From: Streptomyces sp. WM6378
GTDB taxonomy: Bacteria; Actinomycetota; Actinomycetes; Streptomycetales; Streptomycetaceae
Reading direction: 5' to 3'
Assembly: GCF_001279695.1 (NCBI RefSeq)
Contig: NZ_LGDD01000120.1
Location: 158,735-222,734, forward strand
Length of the DNA stretch: 64,000 bases
This document shows positions 8,675 through 17,430 of the stretch, piece by piece. The position numbers and the translations under genes are program-made. The stretch's first letter is position 1. Each line of letters begins with the position of its first letter. Under the pieces are notes generated by a model, which searched no databases, was not told where the DNA came from, and saw only the letters and a list, made by a program, of their open reading frames with translations.

Positions 8675-9196
8675 GTGAACCAGGTGACCATCAGCGAAGA
8701 AGACCGCCGGGCGCTCGGACTCTGGGCCGCCGAGTGCGTGGAGCACGCGCTGCCCCTCTTCGAGGCGAAGGCCCCCTCGGATGCCCGCCCTCGCGAGGCG
8801 ATCGCGGGCGTCCGGGCCTTCGTACGCGAGGGGAAGCGGACCGGTCGACTGCGGGCCGTGGCCTGGGCGGCGCTCGCAGCTGCCCGAGACGTGGACGACC
8901 CGGCCGCCACAGCCGCCGCCCGCGCCGCGGGCTACGCGGCGGCGACCCCGTACATCCACCCCTTGGCCACCCCGCACCAGTCGAGGCACGCGCTCGCGCC
9001 CGCGGTGTACGCAGCTCGCGCGAGCGAGCTGGCGACGGGCGACGACGCCGCGGTCGGTGACGAGGAGATCCAACGGGCGATCAGCCTCGCCCCACCGGAA
9101 GTCCGCGAACTGCTACGCCGACTGCCACCGCGCGGCCCCGGCCGCAGCCGCCTGGACACGCTCTACTACGAGCTGGATGCGGCCCTTCGTAGCTGA
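8675..9196 (+). CDS. Putative immunity protein (Imm-5-like), alanine-rich
   Basis: Cytosolic protein of 173 residues, helical and Ala/Arg-rich. The pattern ALGLWAAECVEHALPLFEAKAPSDARPREA near the N-terminus, LRAVAWAALAAARDV and ATPHQSRHALAPAVYAARA resemble, from memory, an actinobacterial family named 'putative immunity protein'. Members are usually stand-alone genes in Streptomyces and direct evidence for an immunity role is thin. No polymorphic-toxin gene is visible beside it, so the name should be taken as a family label only. GTG at 8675 lies seven bases after AGGA; the longer frame from 8621 is less likely. Confidence 0.65.
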   Translation: MNQVTISEEDRRALGLWAAECVEHALPLFEAKAPSDARPREAIAGVRAFVREGKRTGRLRAVAWAALAAARDVDDPAATAAARAAGYAAATPYIHPLATPHQSRHALAPAVYAARASELATGDDAAVGDEEIQRAISLAPPEVRELLRRLPPRGPGRSRLDTLYYELDAALRS

Positions 9197-9394
9197 ATGG
9201 GCGAACGTGACGGCGGGCCGGGGCATCGACGTCCGTCGCCTGTTCCCCTCCCCCAACAACTCGTGGCGAACGCCCAGTTGGTGCGGGTGCCGGGAGGGAG
9301 GCCCTTCGCCGGGCAACCTCCGCAACGCAGCACCGCAGCCACCCCCGGGGCCCGTTGAGTCCCCCACCGATCCCGGCCCCGTACCGTGTGGCGC

Positions 9395-9740
9395 ATGGTG
9401 CGAGTGAGGGTCATGGACGACGCGGATGTCCCGGCGGTGGCCGAGATACGGGTGCGGGGGCTGGCACATCGGAGTGGGGCGGGCTCTCCTAGCCGCCGTC
9501 CACGAGGCCGTTGATCCCCGGGCCGCCGTCGATCTGTGGGTCCTGCGGGACAACGCCCGTGCCCGCCGCTTCTACGAACTCGCCGGGTACGCCCCGGACG
9601 GCGCCGAGGAGCAGGAGGACTACGACGGAGTCCCCGTCACCGAACTCCGCTACCGGCGGGCACCTGCCGGGCCACCAGGACGTCCGGTCAGCCGTCAGGC
9701 GCGGCAGCGCAGCATCTCGAAGGACGGGTTGGCCCGGTAG
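9395..9740 (+). pseudogene. Broken GNAT-family acetyltransferase
   Basis: The remnant starts normally at ATG 9395 (VRVMDDADVPAVAEIRVRG, the first beta-alpha unit of a GNAT protein). Just after this the reading frame changes and the sequence continues as WHIGVGRALLAAVHEA, the acetyl-CoA pyrophosphate loop that should lie about 90 residues further on, followed by the normal C-terminal part (DLWVLRDNARARRFYELAGY). An internal deletion of roughly 90 codons combined with a frameshift explains this. The product cannot form a complete acetyltransferase. Its end overlaps the converging methyltransferase gene. Confidence 0.75.
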
Positions 9741-10441
9741 TCCGCCCAGAAGTCGGCGCCGTACGCGGCGATCCCGGCGGGCGACACCTCGGTCGGCACC
9801 CACGTGATCTCGCTGAACCCGGCCTTGGCCAGGCACGTTTCGAACACCTCGCGGCGCGCCAGGCCGGATGTGAACGAGATCGGCGCACCCTCCAGCAGTG
9901 CGGTGACCTTCACCCGGGGCCCGGTGCCGGACTCTTCACCCGTCAGCTCGGTGAGGAACCCGTACGGGCGCGGCGACGGCCCGGAGAAGTCGTAGTCCGG
10001 CGTCTGGTGGAGCATGAAGAACTCGCCTCCGCTCTTCAGGCTCTGGTGCACCTTGCGACACAGGTGCTCGAACTCGGGGACGGTTTCGGCGTAGTTGAGC
10101 AGCATCACCGCGGTGGCCACGTCGAAGCGTTCCTCCGCCAGTGACAGGTCGGCCACGTCGCCGACCTGGTAGCGCACGCCCAGTGGGTCGGCCTGCTCGA
10201 TGCCCGTCGCGGCGGCGATCATCTCGCCGGAGATGTCGATGCCGAACACGTCCGCCGCGCCGCGCCGCTTCAACTCACGGCTGTAGAAGCCGGTGCCGCA
10301 GGCCAGGTCGATCACCTTCTTGCCGGTGACGTCCCCGACCAAGCCGAGGAAGCTGGGCGCTTCCACGTACTGGGCCAGCGGCAGGGCCTTGAACCCCTCG
10401 AACGCCTCGCCGATCTCGTCGTACGTCTCCTGCGCGCTCAT
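9695..10441 (-). CDS. SAM-dependent class I methyltransferase
   Basis: 248-residue soluble methyltransferase. Motif I is KVIDLACGTGFYSRELKRRGA (about residues 41-61), followed by VFGIDISGEMI (about 64-74) and the acidic motif GVRYQVGDVADL (about 84-95). The C-terminal half has a motif II/III-like segment (LKSGGEFFMLHQTPDYDF). It resembles small-molecule methyltransferases of the toxoflavin/ubiquinone type; the substrate is unknown. ATG at 10441 follows GGGAGGAG by six bases, a strong ribosome site. Convergent with the GNAT remnant; not obviously linked to the esterase gene upstream. Confidence 0.85.
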   Translation of the reverse strand: MSAQETYDEIGEAFEGFKALPLAQYVEAPSFLGLVGDVTGKKVIDLACGTGFYSRELKRRGAADVFGIDISGEMIAAATGIEQADPLGVRYQVGDVADLSLAEERFDVATAVMLLNYAETVPEFEHLCRKVHQSLKSGGEFFMLHQTPDYDFSGPSPRPYGFLTELTGEESGTGPRVKVTALLEGAPISFTSGLARREVFETCLAKAGFSEITWVPTEVSPAGIAAYGADFWADYRANPSFEMLRCRA

Positions 10442-10585
10442 CGAGCACTCCTCCCGTTTTTGCGGTGTCCTGTCCCGGACACCGGCAGTCTCTCCACACT
10501 CGGCGGCAGGCCCGTACTGGCAGAAGCTACGAAAGATCACGCTGTGGGGACGGTGGTCACACGAACGCGGGGCCGTCGGCCGGCC

Positions 10586-11509
10586 TCACCCCGCGGACAT
10601 ACTCGCAACGTCCGGCGTGCGGATGTGCTGGGTGAGGAAGAGGGCCGCGCGATCCAATGCCTCGTCGGCTTCGTCGAGGACGCCGGCGAACGACTGGAAC
10701 ACGTGGGGTACGTCGGCGGTGATGTCGAGGACCACGTCCACTCCGGCGGCCCTCGCGCGCGCGGCCATGCGCGTGGAGTCGTCCAGGAGCACTTCGTTGG
10801 TGCCCACCTGGAGGAGCATCGGCGGGAAACCGCTCAGGTCGGCCCGGATGGCCGGGCTGAGCATGGGGTGTTCCGGGTCCTGCCCCGCGAGGTACATGGC
10901 TCCGGTGCGCCCCAGCGATTCGCGGGTGAAGAACGGGTCGATGCCTGCTTTGGTGTCCATGCTCGCGCCCGTCCGGGTGGCGTCGAGGCCGGGCGAGAAC
11001 GCGACGATCGCCGCAGGCAGGGGGAGGTTCGCGGCGCGGGCGGCAAGGCAGGTGGTGACGGCGAGCCCACCGCCGGCGGAGTCACCGGCGAACACGATGC
11101 CGGAAGGATCTTCGCCGCCGTCGAGCAACGCGCGGTACGCGCTCAGCGTGTCTTCGATCGCGGCCGGGAACGGGTGCTCGGGGGCGAGCCGGTAGTCCAA
11201 CGAGTAGGCCCTGGCCCCGGTCTTGGTCACGAGGTTGCCCGTCAGCGACAGTGCGGTCTCGGGTGAACCGAACACGAAGCCGCCGCCGTGGAAGTACAGG
11301 ATCGTCCCGGCGCGTGCGCCCTCGACCGGTTCGACGAGCAGTGCGGGGCGTGCGGCGAGCGTCGTGGCCGTGGTGCGGATTCCGTCCGGGACGATCATCG
11401 TGGCCATCATCGCCCTGAACCCCGCTCGCATCGCCTCAACCGGTTGAGGACCCTCGGGTCGGGGCTGCCGCAGCATGGCGTCGATCATCGTGCGCTGTTC
11501 CCTGCTCAT
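10586..11509 (-). CDS. Alpha/beta hydrolase of the hormone-sensitive-lipase (HSL) family
   Basis: 307-residue esterase. The oxyanion-hole motif HGGGFVFGSPE (about residues 74-84), the nucleophile elbow GDSAGG (Ser at about residue 148) and the late Asp/His (EVLLDDS; VPHVFQSF) give the HSL/esterase catalytic set. It hydrolyses short acyl or aryl esters. No signal peptide is visible, so it is cytosolic. GGAGG lies six bases before the ATG. It is transcribed divergently from a MarR-family regulator only 42 bp away, with palindromic sequence between them, a common arrangement for a substrate-induced hydrolase and its repressor. Confidence 0.88.
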   Translation of the reverse strand: MSREQRTMIDAMLRQPRPEGPQPVEAMRAGFRAMMATMIVPDGIRTTATTLAARPALLVEPVEGARAGTILYFHGGGFVFGSPETALSLTGNLVTKTGARAYSLDYRLAPEHPFPAAIEDTLSAYRALLDGGEDPSGIVFAGDSAGGGLAVTTCLAARAANLPLPAAIVAFSPGLDATRTGASMDTKAGIDPFFTRESLGRTGAMYLAGQDPEHPMLSPAIRADLSGFPPMLLQVGTNEVLLDDSTRMAARARAAGVDVVLDITADVPHVFQSFAGVLDEADEALDRAALFLTQHIRTPDVASMSAG

Positions 11510-11527
11510 CCCAGGCCTCCATCGTAA

Positions 11528-11559
11528 GTAGCTGCCGCTACACTATATGCCGTGGCATA
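11528..11559. promoter_or_regulatory. Palindromes between the esterase and MarR genes
   Basis: Two inverted repeats lie here: GTAGC-TGCC-GCTAC (11528-11541) and TATGCC-GT-GGCATA (11546-11559). The second covers the GTG start codon of the regulator. The whole divergent spacer is only 42 bp, so a MarR dimer bound here would affect both genes. Confidence 0.5.
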
Positions 11560-12022
11560 CAAATCGAGCCCTGCCGATCTCCCGGGCTTCTTCTCCGACC
11601 TCGTCCGTTGCGAGACGCGTCTGTACAACGCCCTCAACGACCGCCTTCGCGAGCGGCACGGCATCGTCACGTCCCAGTTCGAGTTCCTGCGCCATCTCCG
11701 TGACCACCCCGGGTCCCGGGTGGCGGACCTCGCCACCGAGTTCGCGGTCGGGATCGGGGCGACCAGCAAGGGTGTCGACCGCCTGGAGAAGCAGGGCTGG
11801 GTCGTCCGGCAACGCAATCCATCGGATCGCCGGTCATCGCTGCTGGCGCTGACCGATGAGGGCCTGGAACTGGTCGACGCGGCCGACCGCACCTTCACCG
11901 AGCGGCTGGCCGAGCTGATCGGCGGCACTCTCGAAGGAACCCGCCTGACGGCCATGGCGCAGCCCCTCTCGGAGCTCCGTTCCGTACTGGAACGCGACCA
12001 GATCGGCATGCCCGCGGGCTGA
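11552..12022 (+). CDS. MarR-family transcriptional regulator
   Basis: 156-residue winged-helix protein. The central HTH (about residues 55-100) shows GSRVADLATEFAVGIGATSKGVDRLEKQGW and the wing RNPSDRRSSLLALTDEG, including the D-x-R motif typical of MarR. MarR proteins usually repress a divergent gene until a phenolic or hydrophobic ligand binds. The divergent HSL esterase is the obvious target. The GTG start lies within a 14-bp palindrome, suggesting autorepression and a very short or absent leader. Confidence 0.88.
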   Translation: MAYKSSPADLPGFFSDLVRCETRLYNALNDRLRERHGIVTSQFEFLRHLRDHPGSRVADLATEFAVGIGATSKGVDRLEKQGWVVRQRNPSDRRSSLLALTDEGLELVDAADRTFTERLAELIGGTLEGTRLTAMAQPLSELRSVLERDQIGMPAG

Positions 12023-12093
12023 GAGGACCCGCAATCCAACTCCCGGGAACAAAAGGGGTGCGTACCCCCTCCGCCCCCTGCCAGGCTCCCCCA

Positions 12094-12831
12094 ATGAATC
12101 GTGACCAGATCTCCCGGCATGCCCACGCGGACCATCCGATCGCGGCCCCGCTCGACGACGACTCGGTACGTCGGCTGCTGGAACGCGGTGTCCCGCGCGC
12201 CGACGCCCGCGTACTCGACCTCGGCTGCGGCGGCGGGGAGTGGCTCCTGCGCGCCCTCACCGCGCACCCGCGCCTACGGGCCGAAGGAGTGGACGTCTCC
12301 GAGAGCTCGCTGACCCACGCCCGCGAGGCCGCGCAGCTCGCCGGCGTCCAACGGCGACTCGTCCTCCACCAGGCCGATGCCGCGCAGTTCACCGCCCCAC
12401 ACGCCTTCGACCTGGTGCTCAGCGTCGGGGCCACGCATGCCTTCGGCGGCCTGCTCCCCACCCTCGCGGCGGCGCGCAAGCATCTGGCTCCCGGCGGGCG
12501 CGTCCTGGTCGGCGAGGGATTCTGGCTGCGCGAACCCTCCCCCGAGGCCGCCGAAATGCTGGGCGACCTCAGCGACCTGCCGACCACCCTGGACCACGTC
12601 GTCGCTGATGGCTGGACCCCCGTCCAGGCACACATCAGCACACGTCAGGAGCTCGACGCCTACGAATGGGCATGGACGGGATCCCTGGCCTCATGGGCCC
12701 TGGACCACCCGGACGACCCCGACAGCCCGCAGGCCCTGGCGGCAGCCACCACCCACCGCGACGAATGGCTGAACGTGTACCGGGACGTCTTCGGCTTCGT
12801 ATGCCTGATCCTGCGGCCGACGTCCGGGTGA
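12094..12831 (+). CDS. SAM-dependent class I methyltransferase
   Basis: 245-residue soluble protein with methyltransferase motif I ARVLDLGCGGGEWLLR (about residues 38-53), EGVDVSESSL (about 64-73) and the motif HLAPGGRVLVGEGFW (about 129-143). The acceptor is not predictable. ATG at 12094 was chosen because the frame further upstream is not conserved-looking; the ribosome site is poor (CAGG about 12 bases upstream). No operon partner: the MarR gene ends 71 bp upstream and a 512-bp non-coding stretch follows. Confidence 0.82.
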   Translation: MNRDQISRHAHADHPIAAPLDDDSVRRLLERGVPRADARVLDLGCGGGEWLLRALTAHPRLRAEGVDVSESSLTHAREAAQLAGVQRRLVLHQADAAQFTAPHAFDLVLSVGATHAFGGLLPTLAAARKHLAPGGRVLVGEGFWLREPSPEAAEMLGDLSDLPTTLDHVVADGWTPVQAHISTRQELDAYEWAWTGSLASWALDHPDDPDSPQALAAATTHRDEWLNVYRDVFGFVCLILRPTSG

Positions 12832-13343
12832 AGCACCCCGAACGGGCGCCTCGGCGCGACGATGCGGAGTCTCGTCGATCGTGAACTGGCCGTCTGGCGT
12901 GGCGGCTTGGGCCGCGCTTGGGGCGGGCGGCTCCACTTCAACTGACCCGGTCGGCAAAGCGGTTCGCGGAGAGCGTTGCCGAACAGCGGGCGCAGCCGGA
13001 GCCGGGGGGACTCGCCACGCCCTCTCTTTCGCCGTCGGCCACCCAGCCCTCGCCTCATCCCAGGGCAGCGGTACGTCACAGCCCCCGTCGCCAGCCGGGG
13101 ACGGGCCGTCACCGCCGCTCGCCCCGTCACTCGGTGCCGGGCCTCGGCCGGCAAACGCCTGGGATGTCCCGGGTTCAGTGTGAGTCCGCATCCCAATGCC
13201 CTGGTCAGCGGCGTGAGACGGCCTTCCCGTTGTCCCGGGACAGCGCTGACCAGACTTCAAGGTCGTACCGAGTACCTACGTTTGAACTGCGTCAACGGCC
13301 GGCGCGCAACACAGGCCGTGTCACTGATCACTGGGAGAACAAG
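12832..13343. promoter_or_regulatory. 512-bp non-coding stretch with GGGATGTCCC / TGTCCCGGGACA boxes
   Basis: No convincing gene is present. Towards its end it carries GGGATGTCCCGGG (13161-13173) and TTGTCCCGGGACA (13230-13242), both centred 100-180 bp before the lectin ATG at 13344. The same boxes occur upstream of the other lectin genes. A CTACGTTT element (around 13276) recurs before the next lectin gene and may be part of a promoter. Confidence 0.4.
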
Positions 13344-13910
13344 ATGAGGCTGAACATGACGTCGGCGCTTCGCGACGGAATGGCCCGACCCACCCGGGGG
13401 AACACCCCCATGCTCAAGCGCCGTATGGCCGCCGTCGCCGTCGCCGCCACCGGCCTCATGGCCACCGGCCTCACCGCCAGCCCGGCCAGCGCCCTCCCCA
13501 GCGACGGCGGCGTCCCGATCAAGCTCCAGGACAACCTCTGCCTCGACATCCCCGGCGGCCACGCCGTGATCGGTGCCCAGATCCAACAGTGGGGTTGCAA
13601 TGGCAGCGACGCCCAGCGGTGGAACTTCGTTCACGTCGACTCCACCCACTTCCTCGTCCAGAGCTCCCTCGACACCAACCTCTGCATCAACAACTGGGAA
13701 GGCGGAGACAAGACCGGCAACCACATCAAGCTCTACAACTGCGCCAACACCGGCGACGGCTCCTTCAACTGGGTCCACAGGGGCAACGGCACCCAGATGC
13801 AGCCCCGCAGCGCCGCCACGAACTGCCTCGACGCCTGGAGCGGAACCGGCCAGGGCAACGAAATCCGCCTCTACCCCTGCACCGACGCCCCCGGCGAGAA
13901 CTTCGCCTGA
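13344..13910 (+). CDS. Secreted RICIN-domain lectin
   Basis: 188-residue precursor. A long N-region (about 27 residues with RGNTPMLKRRM) precedes a hydrophobic core AAVAVAATGLMATGLTA and an Ala-rich cleavage site (ASPASA). The mature part is a ricin-type beta-trefoil: NLCLDIPGGH... QQWGCNGSDAQRW, then TNLCINNW ... KLYNC, then TNCLDAWSGTGQGNEIRLYPC. The final QxW strand is missing; the protein stops at GENFA just where RF/RW would be expected, so the third subdomain is a little short. ATG at 13344 has GGGAG nine bases upstream; ATG 13410 would also give a signal peptide. It probably binds polysaccharide outside the cell. Confidence 0.82.
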   Translation: MRLNMTSALRDGMARPTRGNTPMLKRRMAAVAVAATGLMATGLTASPASALPSDGGVPIKLQDNLCLDIPGGHAVIGAQIQQWGCNGSDAQRWNFVHVDSTHFLVQSSLDTNLCINNWEGGDKTGNHIKLYNCANTGDGSFNWVHRGNGTQMQPRSAATNCLDAWSGTGQGNEIRLYPCTDAPGENFA

Positions 13911-14021
13911 ACCCTGCACACCACACGACGAGCCATTCGACCCCGGCTTCAACAGGGTGTGCGAACCAGTGGGTTCGGGCCCATGAGCGGCATCTGAGCC
14001 ACCACCTTTCGTGACGAACTC

Positions 14022-14118
14022 TGTCCCGGGATGTCCCGACATGGCTGCGGGACAGCAGTAGCGGGCCGTGGGACGGCCCGTTAGGGGCCTCGGGACGGCA
14101 GTTCGGGGTTCACGGGAC
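14022..14118. promoter_or_regulatory. Run of GGGAC boxes upstream of the second lectin gene
   Basis: TGTCCCGGGATGTCCCGACA (14022-14041) is followed by CGGGACAGC, GTGGGACGG, CGGGACGGC and CGGGACGGC at intervals of about 20-30 bases up to 14118. Part of this run (CGGGCCGT-GGG-ACGGCCCG, 14062-14080) is a perfect 8-bp hairpin that could end transcription of the preceding lectin gene. The spacing suggests repeated protein-binding sites before the gene at 14260. Confidence 0.4.
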
Positions 14119-14259
14119 GGCTACGTTTCTCAGTGACGCCGTCCGACGCGGTGGACAAAGACCCGCGTCGTCGCAAGGCGGTATGTCCACTCTCGCAATT
14201 CATTCCGCGGGGCGGGTCCGACAGGACTCCCCCGCCACCGACACATCACGGGATCCTTC

Positions 14260-14775
14260 ATGCGCATACGCACTGCCGCCCTGGCCACGGCCGCCGCAGC
14301 CACCCTCGGGACGGTGCTGACCGCCGCTCCGGCCCAGGCCGCCCCCCGTTACAACATCTCGATCAACATCGCGGACGCCTTCTGTCTGGACATCCCGAAC
14401 AGCAACCCCTACAACGGGCAGGTTGTCCAGCAGTGGACGTGCAATGACAGCAACGCTCAGAAGTGGAACGTCCTCGACTCCGGCTCCCACTACTTCAAGG
14501 TCCAGAGCGCCGCGTGGCCGCAGTTTTGCCTCAACAACTGGAGCGGTGGTGGAGCCCAGGGCGATTACATCAAGCTCTACAACTGCGACAGCGTGGACAG
14601 CAACTTCAACACGGTCGGCGCCGACTTCGGCAATTACTGGCAGTTCCAGCCGATGAAGGCCTCGGCGAACTGCGTGAACATGTACGGCGGTCAGACCCCG
14701 GGCGCCGTCATGCGCCTCTTCCCCTGCAGCGACACCGGCCCCAACTCGCGCTTCCGCCTGTATCCCATCTGGTGA
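14260..14775 (+). CDS. Secreted RICIN-domain lectin
   Basis: 171-residue precursor with a clear Sec signal peptide (MRIRTAALATAAAATLG..., cleavage after AQA at about residue 28). The mature protein is a single beta-trefoil lectin domain: AFCLDIPNSN... VVQQWTCNDSNAQKW, PQFCLNNWSGGGAQG... KLYNC, ANCVNMYGGQTPG... RLFPC, ending RFRLYPIW. It is close in plan to the lectin encoded just upstream, so the two are likely duplicates. It is followed after 113 bp by a large DUF1906/peptidoglycan-binding protein gene in the same direction, suggesting a shared role at cell walls. Confidence 0.85.
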   Translation: MRIRTAALATAAAATLGTVLTAAPAQAAPRYNISINIADAFCLDIPNSNPYNGQVVQQWTCNDSNAQKWNVLDSGSHYFKVQSAAWPQFCLNNWSGGGAQGDYIKLYNCDSVDSNFNTVGADFGNYWQFQPMKASANCVNMYGGQTPGAVMRLFPCSDTGPNSRFRLYPIW

Positions 14776-14888
14776 CAGCGCCGCCCTGACAGGCGGGCCG
14801 AACGGGCAACCGCGCCGAAATGGCTCTCCCCGGCGTCGAATTCCCGCACCCATGCCCCCCCCGAGCCCCGCTCACCAGAAAGAGAAAC

Positions 14889-17261
14889 ATGGCGGACGAC
14901 AAGGTCCTCGCTGCCCAGAAATGGGTCAACGCCACTTACGCGAATGTCCCCGGCTATGCGAAATGCCCCGAGGACGGGCGCACCGGCTGGTCGACGATGT
15001 TCTCGCTGACGATGGCGCTCCAGGCGGAGCTGGCCATGGCCCCGCTCGTCGCGAGCTTCGGCCCGGGCACGCTTTCCGAGCTCGCGAAGCGCGGCGACAT
15101 CGGCCCGAACGAGTCGAACGTCAACATCAAGAAAATCATCGAGCACGCGCTGTTCTGCAAGGGCTACTGGGGCGGCGACGGTTCGGGATCGTATGGCGCC
15201 GCCACCGACAAGTCGGTCAGGGCGCTCAAGAACGACGCCGGTGTCGACGCTTCGAACGGCCTGGTGCAGCCCAAGATCTTCAAGGCGCTCCTGAGCATGG
15301 ACGCGTACGTCTCGGTCACCGGCGGCACCGACACGGTCCGCGCGGTGCAGCGCTGGCTCAACAGCCGCTACGTCAACCGGTCGTCGTTCTTCATCGGTCC
15401 CGCCGACGGCGTCTACTCGCGTGACGTGCAGAAGTCGCTGATGAAGGCGATCCAGTACGAGCTCGGCATACCCGACGACCAGGCCACCGGAGCCTTCGGC
15501 CCCGGCACCCAGGCGGGTCTGAAGAACCATGCGGTGAAGGAGGGTGACTCGGGCATCTTCGTCCAGCTCTTCTCCGCCGCGTGCGTGTTCAACTCGCCGG
15601 TGGTCACGCCCGACACCAACATCATGACCACGTTCCGCAGCACCTTCGACGCCAAACTCACCGAGTGGGTACGGGCGTTCCAGGGGTTCTCGGAGCTGGG
15701 CAGCCCCAGCGGCGTGGGCGACTACCGCACCTGGGCGCAGCTGCTGGTCTCCACCGGTGACCCGGACCGCCCCGCCCAGGCGTGCGACACCCGCTTCCGG
15801 ATCACCCGCCCCCGCGCGGACGCCCTGTACGCGGCGGGCTACCGCCATGTGGGCCGCTACCTGTTCGACCCTCCGGGCAGCACGCTGGACAAGAACATCA
15901 AGGACGGCGAGCTGGAGGACATCTTCGCGGCCGGTCTGAGCGTGTTCCCGATCTACCAGGACAACGCCCGGCGCCTGGTGGACTTCACCTTCGAGCAGGG
16001 CTTCAACCACGCCCTGAACGCGCACTCGCACGCCGAACAGTACGGCTTCAACCGGGGTACGGTCATCTACTTCGCGGTCGACTACGACGCGACCGCGGAC
16101 GAGATCGCGTCCAACATCGTCCCGTACTTCCAGGGCGTCCAGGCCGGTCTCGCCAACCAGGGCATGCGCTACTTCCACGGCGTCTACGGCTCCCGGAACG
16201 TGTGCACGCAGGTCAGCAAGAACACCGGCGCCCGGTATTCGTTCGTGTCCGGCATGTCCTGGGGCTTCTCCGGAAACCTCGGCTTCCCGCTCCCGCCGAA
16301 CTGGGCGTTCAACCAGATCAAGGAGTTCAAGTTCACGGCCGGGTCCGACGCGTTCGACCTCGACAACGACGCGCACCGCTCGGGCAGCGACACCGGCCAG
16401 AACACCATCCACCAAGTGGTCGACCCCGCCGACGCGTTCGTCAAGAACCTGGAGACGGTCTTCCCGCTGGCGATGCAGTTCACGTCCACCAGGGCCGGCG
16501 ACCCGAACCGGCTCACCATGGAGTACGGCCGCCACAAGGACTACGGCGGTTTCAAGTGGGCCATGCTGATCGGCGATCCCGACCCCGACTTCATCAAGTT
16601 CGCGGACAGCCACGGCGCGTCCGTACTCCCGGACTTCAAGGACTTCGTCACCGGGTACTCGATCGGTGCCCCGCATCTGCTGGCCACCGCCAACGGGCAC
16701 TACGTCAAACCGCAGAACGAGAGTGACATCCGCGAGGTCGGTGCGGGCGACATCTCGGGGTGGGGCGGCGACCTCATCACCCTGTACGCGGAGTGGCAGC
16801 GCGACATCAAGGCGTACCCGTCCGGACACGCCTACTGCGACGCGAAGTTCGCCAAGCTGGGAGTGACCTCGACGTTCGGATTCAACGACCTCATCGAGGA
16901 CGCGGACGGCTATCTGATCGCCCGGCGCGTGCAGCGAGGCGGTCAGTTCCTCGACGTCGTGCGCGAACACTACGGCCAGGGCGAGCGTGACGCCGGCGCG
17001 CTGACCCGCTTCCGTGACTACTTCGAGCAGCGCTTCGGCGGCAACGTCGACTACGTAGTCACCATGGCCCGTTCCATCCTGCTCCTGCAGTACGACCCGG
17101 TCATCGCGGCCGGCCGCACGAGCCTCATCAGGGGCATCGCGGGGCAGAACGCCACGCTGCCTGCGCAGCTCTCGGACAGCGTCCTCAACGACTTCTGCCG
17201 GGGGTTCGCGGACGGTCTCCACGACCGGGCCCTGCAGGAGACCAACGCCAAGGGTGCGTAG
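14889..17261 (+). CDS. DUF1906 glycoside-hydrolase-like protein with peptidoglycan-binding-like N-terminus
   Basis: 790-residue protein. Residues about 1-295 hold repeated peptidoglycan-binding-like units (FGPGTLSELAKRGD, YGAATDKSVRALKNDAG, GAFGPGTQAGLKNHA). Residues about 300-520 form a DUF1906/Rv2525c-like TIM-barrel domain (RPRADALYAAGYRHVGRYL, VIYFAVDYDA, FHGVYGSRNVC), related to GH25 muramidases. The C-terminal 270 residues are not recognised. Notably there is no N-terminal signal peptide: the protein begins MADDKVLAAQKW straight after an AGAAAGAG ribosome site, and upstream in-frame sequence (from 14820) is not signal-like. Either it acts in the cytosol, is released by lysis, or uses a non-classical export route. 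Downstream is a Tat-exported M15-like gene. Confidence 0.8.
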   Translation: MADDKVLAAQKWVNATYANVPGYAKCPEDGRTGWSTMFSLTMALQAELAMAPLVASFGPGTLSELAKRGDIGPNESNVNIKKIIEHALFCKGYWGGDGSGSYGAATDKSVRALKNDAGVDASNGLVQPKIFKALLSMDAYVSVTGGTDTVRAVQRWLNSRYVNRSSFFIGPADGVYSRDVQKSLMKAIQYELGIPDDQATGAFGPGTQAGLKNHAVKEGDSGIFVQLFSAACVFNSPVVTPDTNIMTTFRSTFDAKLTEWVRAFQGFSELGSPSGVGDYRTWAQLLVSTGDPDRPAQACDTRFRITRPRADALYAAGYRHVGRYLFDPPGSTLDKNIKDGELEDIFAAGLSVFPIYQDNARRLVDFTFEQGFNHALNAHSHAEQYGFNRGTVIYFAVDYDATADEIASNIVPYFQGVQAGLANQGMRYFHGVYGSRNVCTQVSKNTGARYSFVSGMSWGFSGNLGFPLPPNWAFNQIKEFKFTAGSDAFDLDNDAHRSGSDTGQNTIHQVVDPADAFVKNLETVFPLAMQFTSTRAGDPNRLTMEYGRHKDYGGFKWAMLIGDPDPDFIKFADSHGASVLPDFKDFVTGYSIGAPHLLATANGHYVKPQNESDIREVGAGDISGWGGDLITLYAEWQRDIKAYPSGHAYCDAKFAKLGVTSTFGFNDLIEDADGYLIARRVQRGGQFLDVVREHYGQGERDAGALTRFRDYFEQRFGGNVDYVVTMARSILLLQYDPVIAAGRTSLIRGIAGQNATLPAQLSDSVLNDFCRGFADGLHDRALQETNAKGA

Positions 17262-17430
17262 GCGCTCCGTTGCGAGTGCGGCCGCAGGGCCGTGGACCGG
17301 CCTTGGCAGGCCGCACGGTTCCTGTGCCCCTGATCGGGGCGCGGGATCGCAGCGGGCTTTTGCACATCACAACAGTTGCACGCGGCCGCCGTGGGTCGGC
17401 CGGCCGCGGCCAAGGAGGGGGATTTGACTC

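Noticed and set aside
8675..9196. Toxin-immunity pair
   Set aside because: The protein resembles a family called putative immunity protein, but no toxin-like neighbour is seen, so no pair can be claimed.
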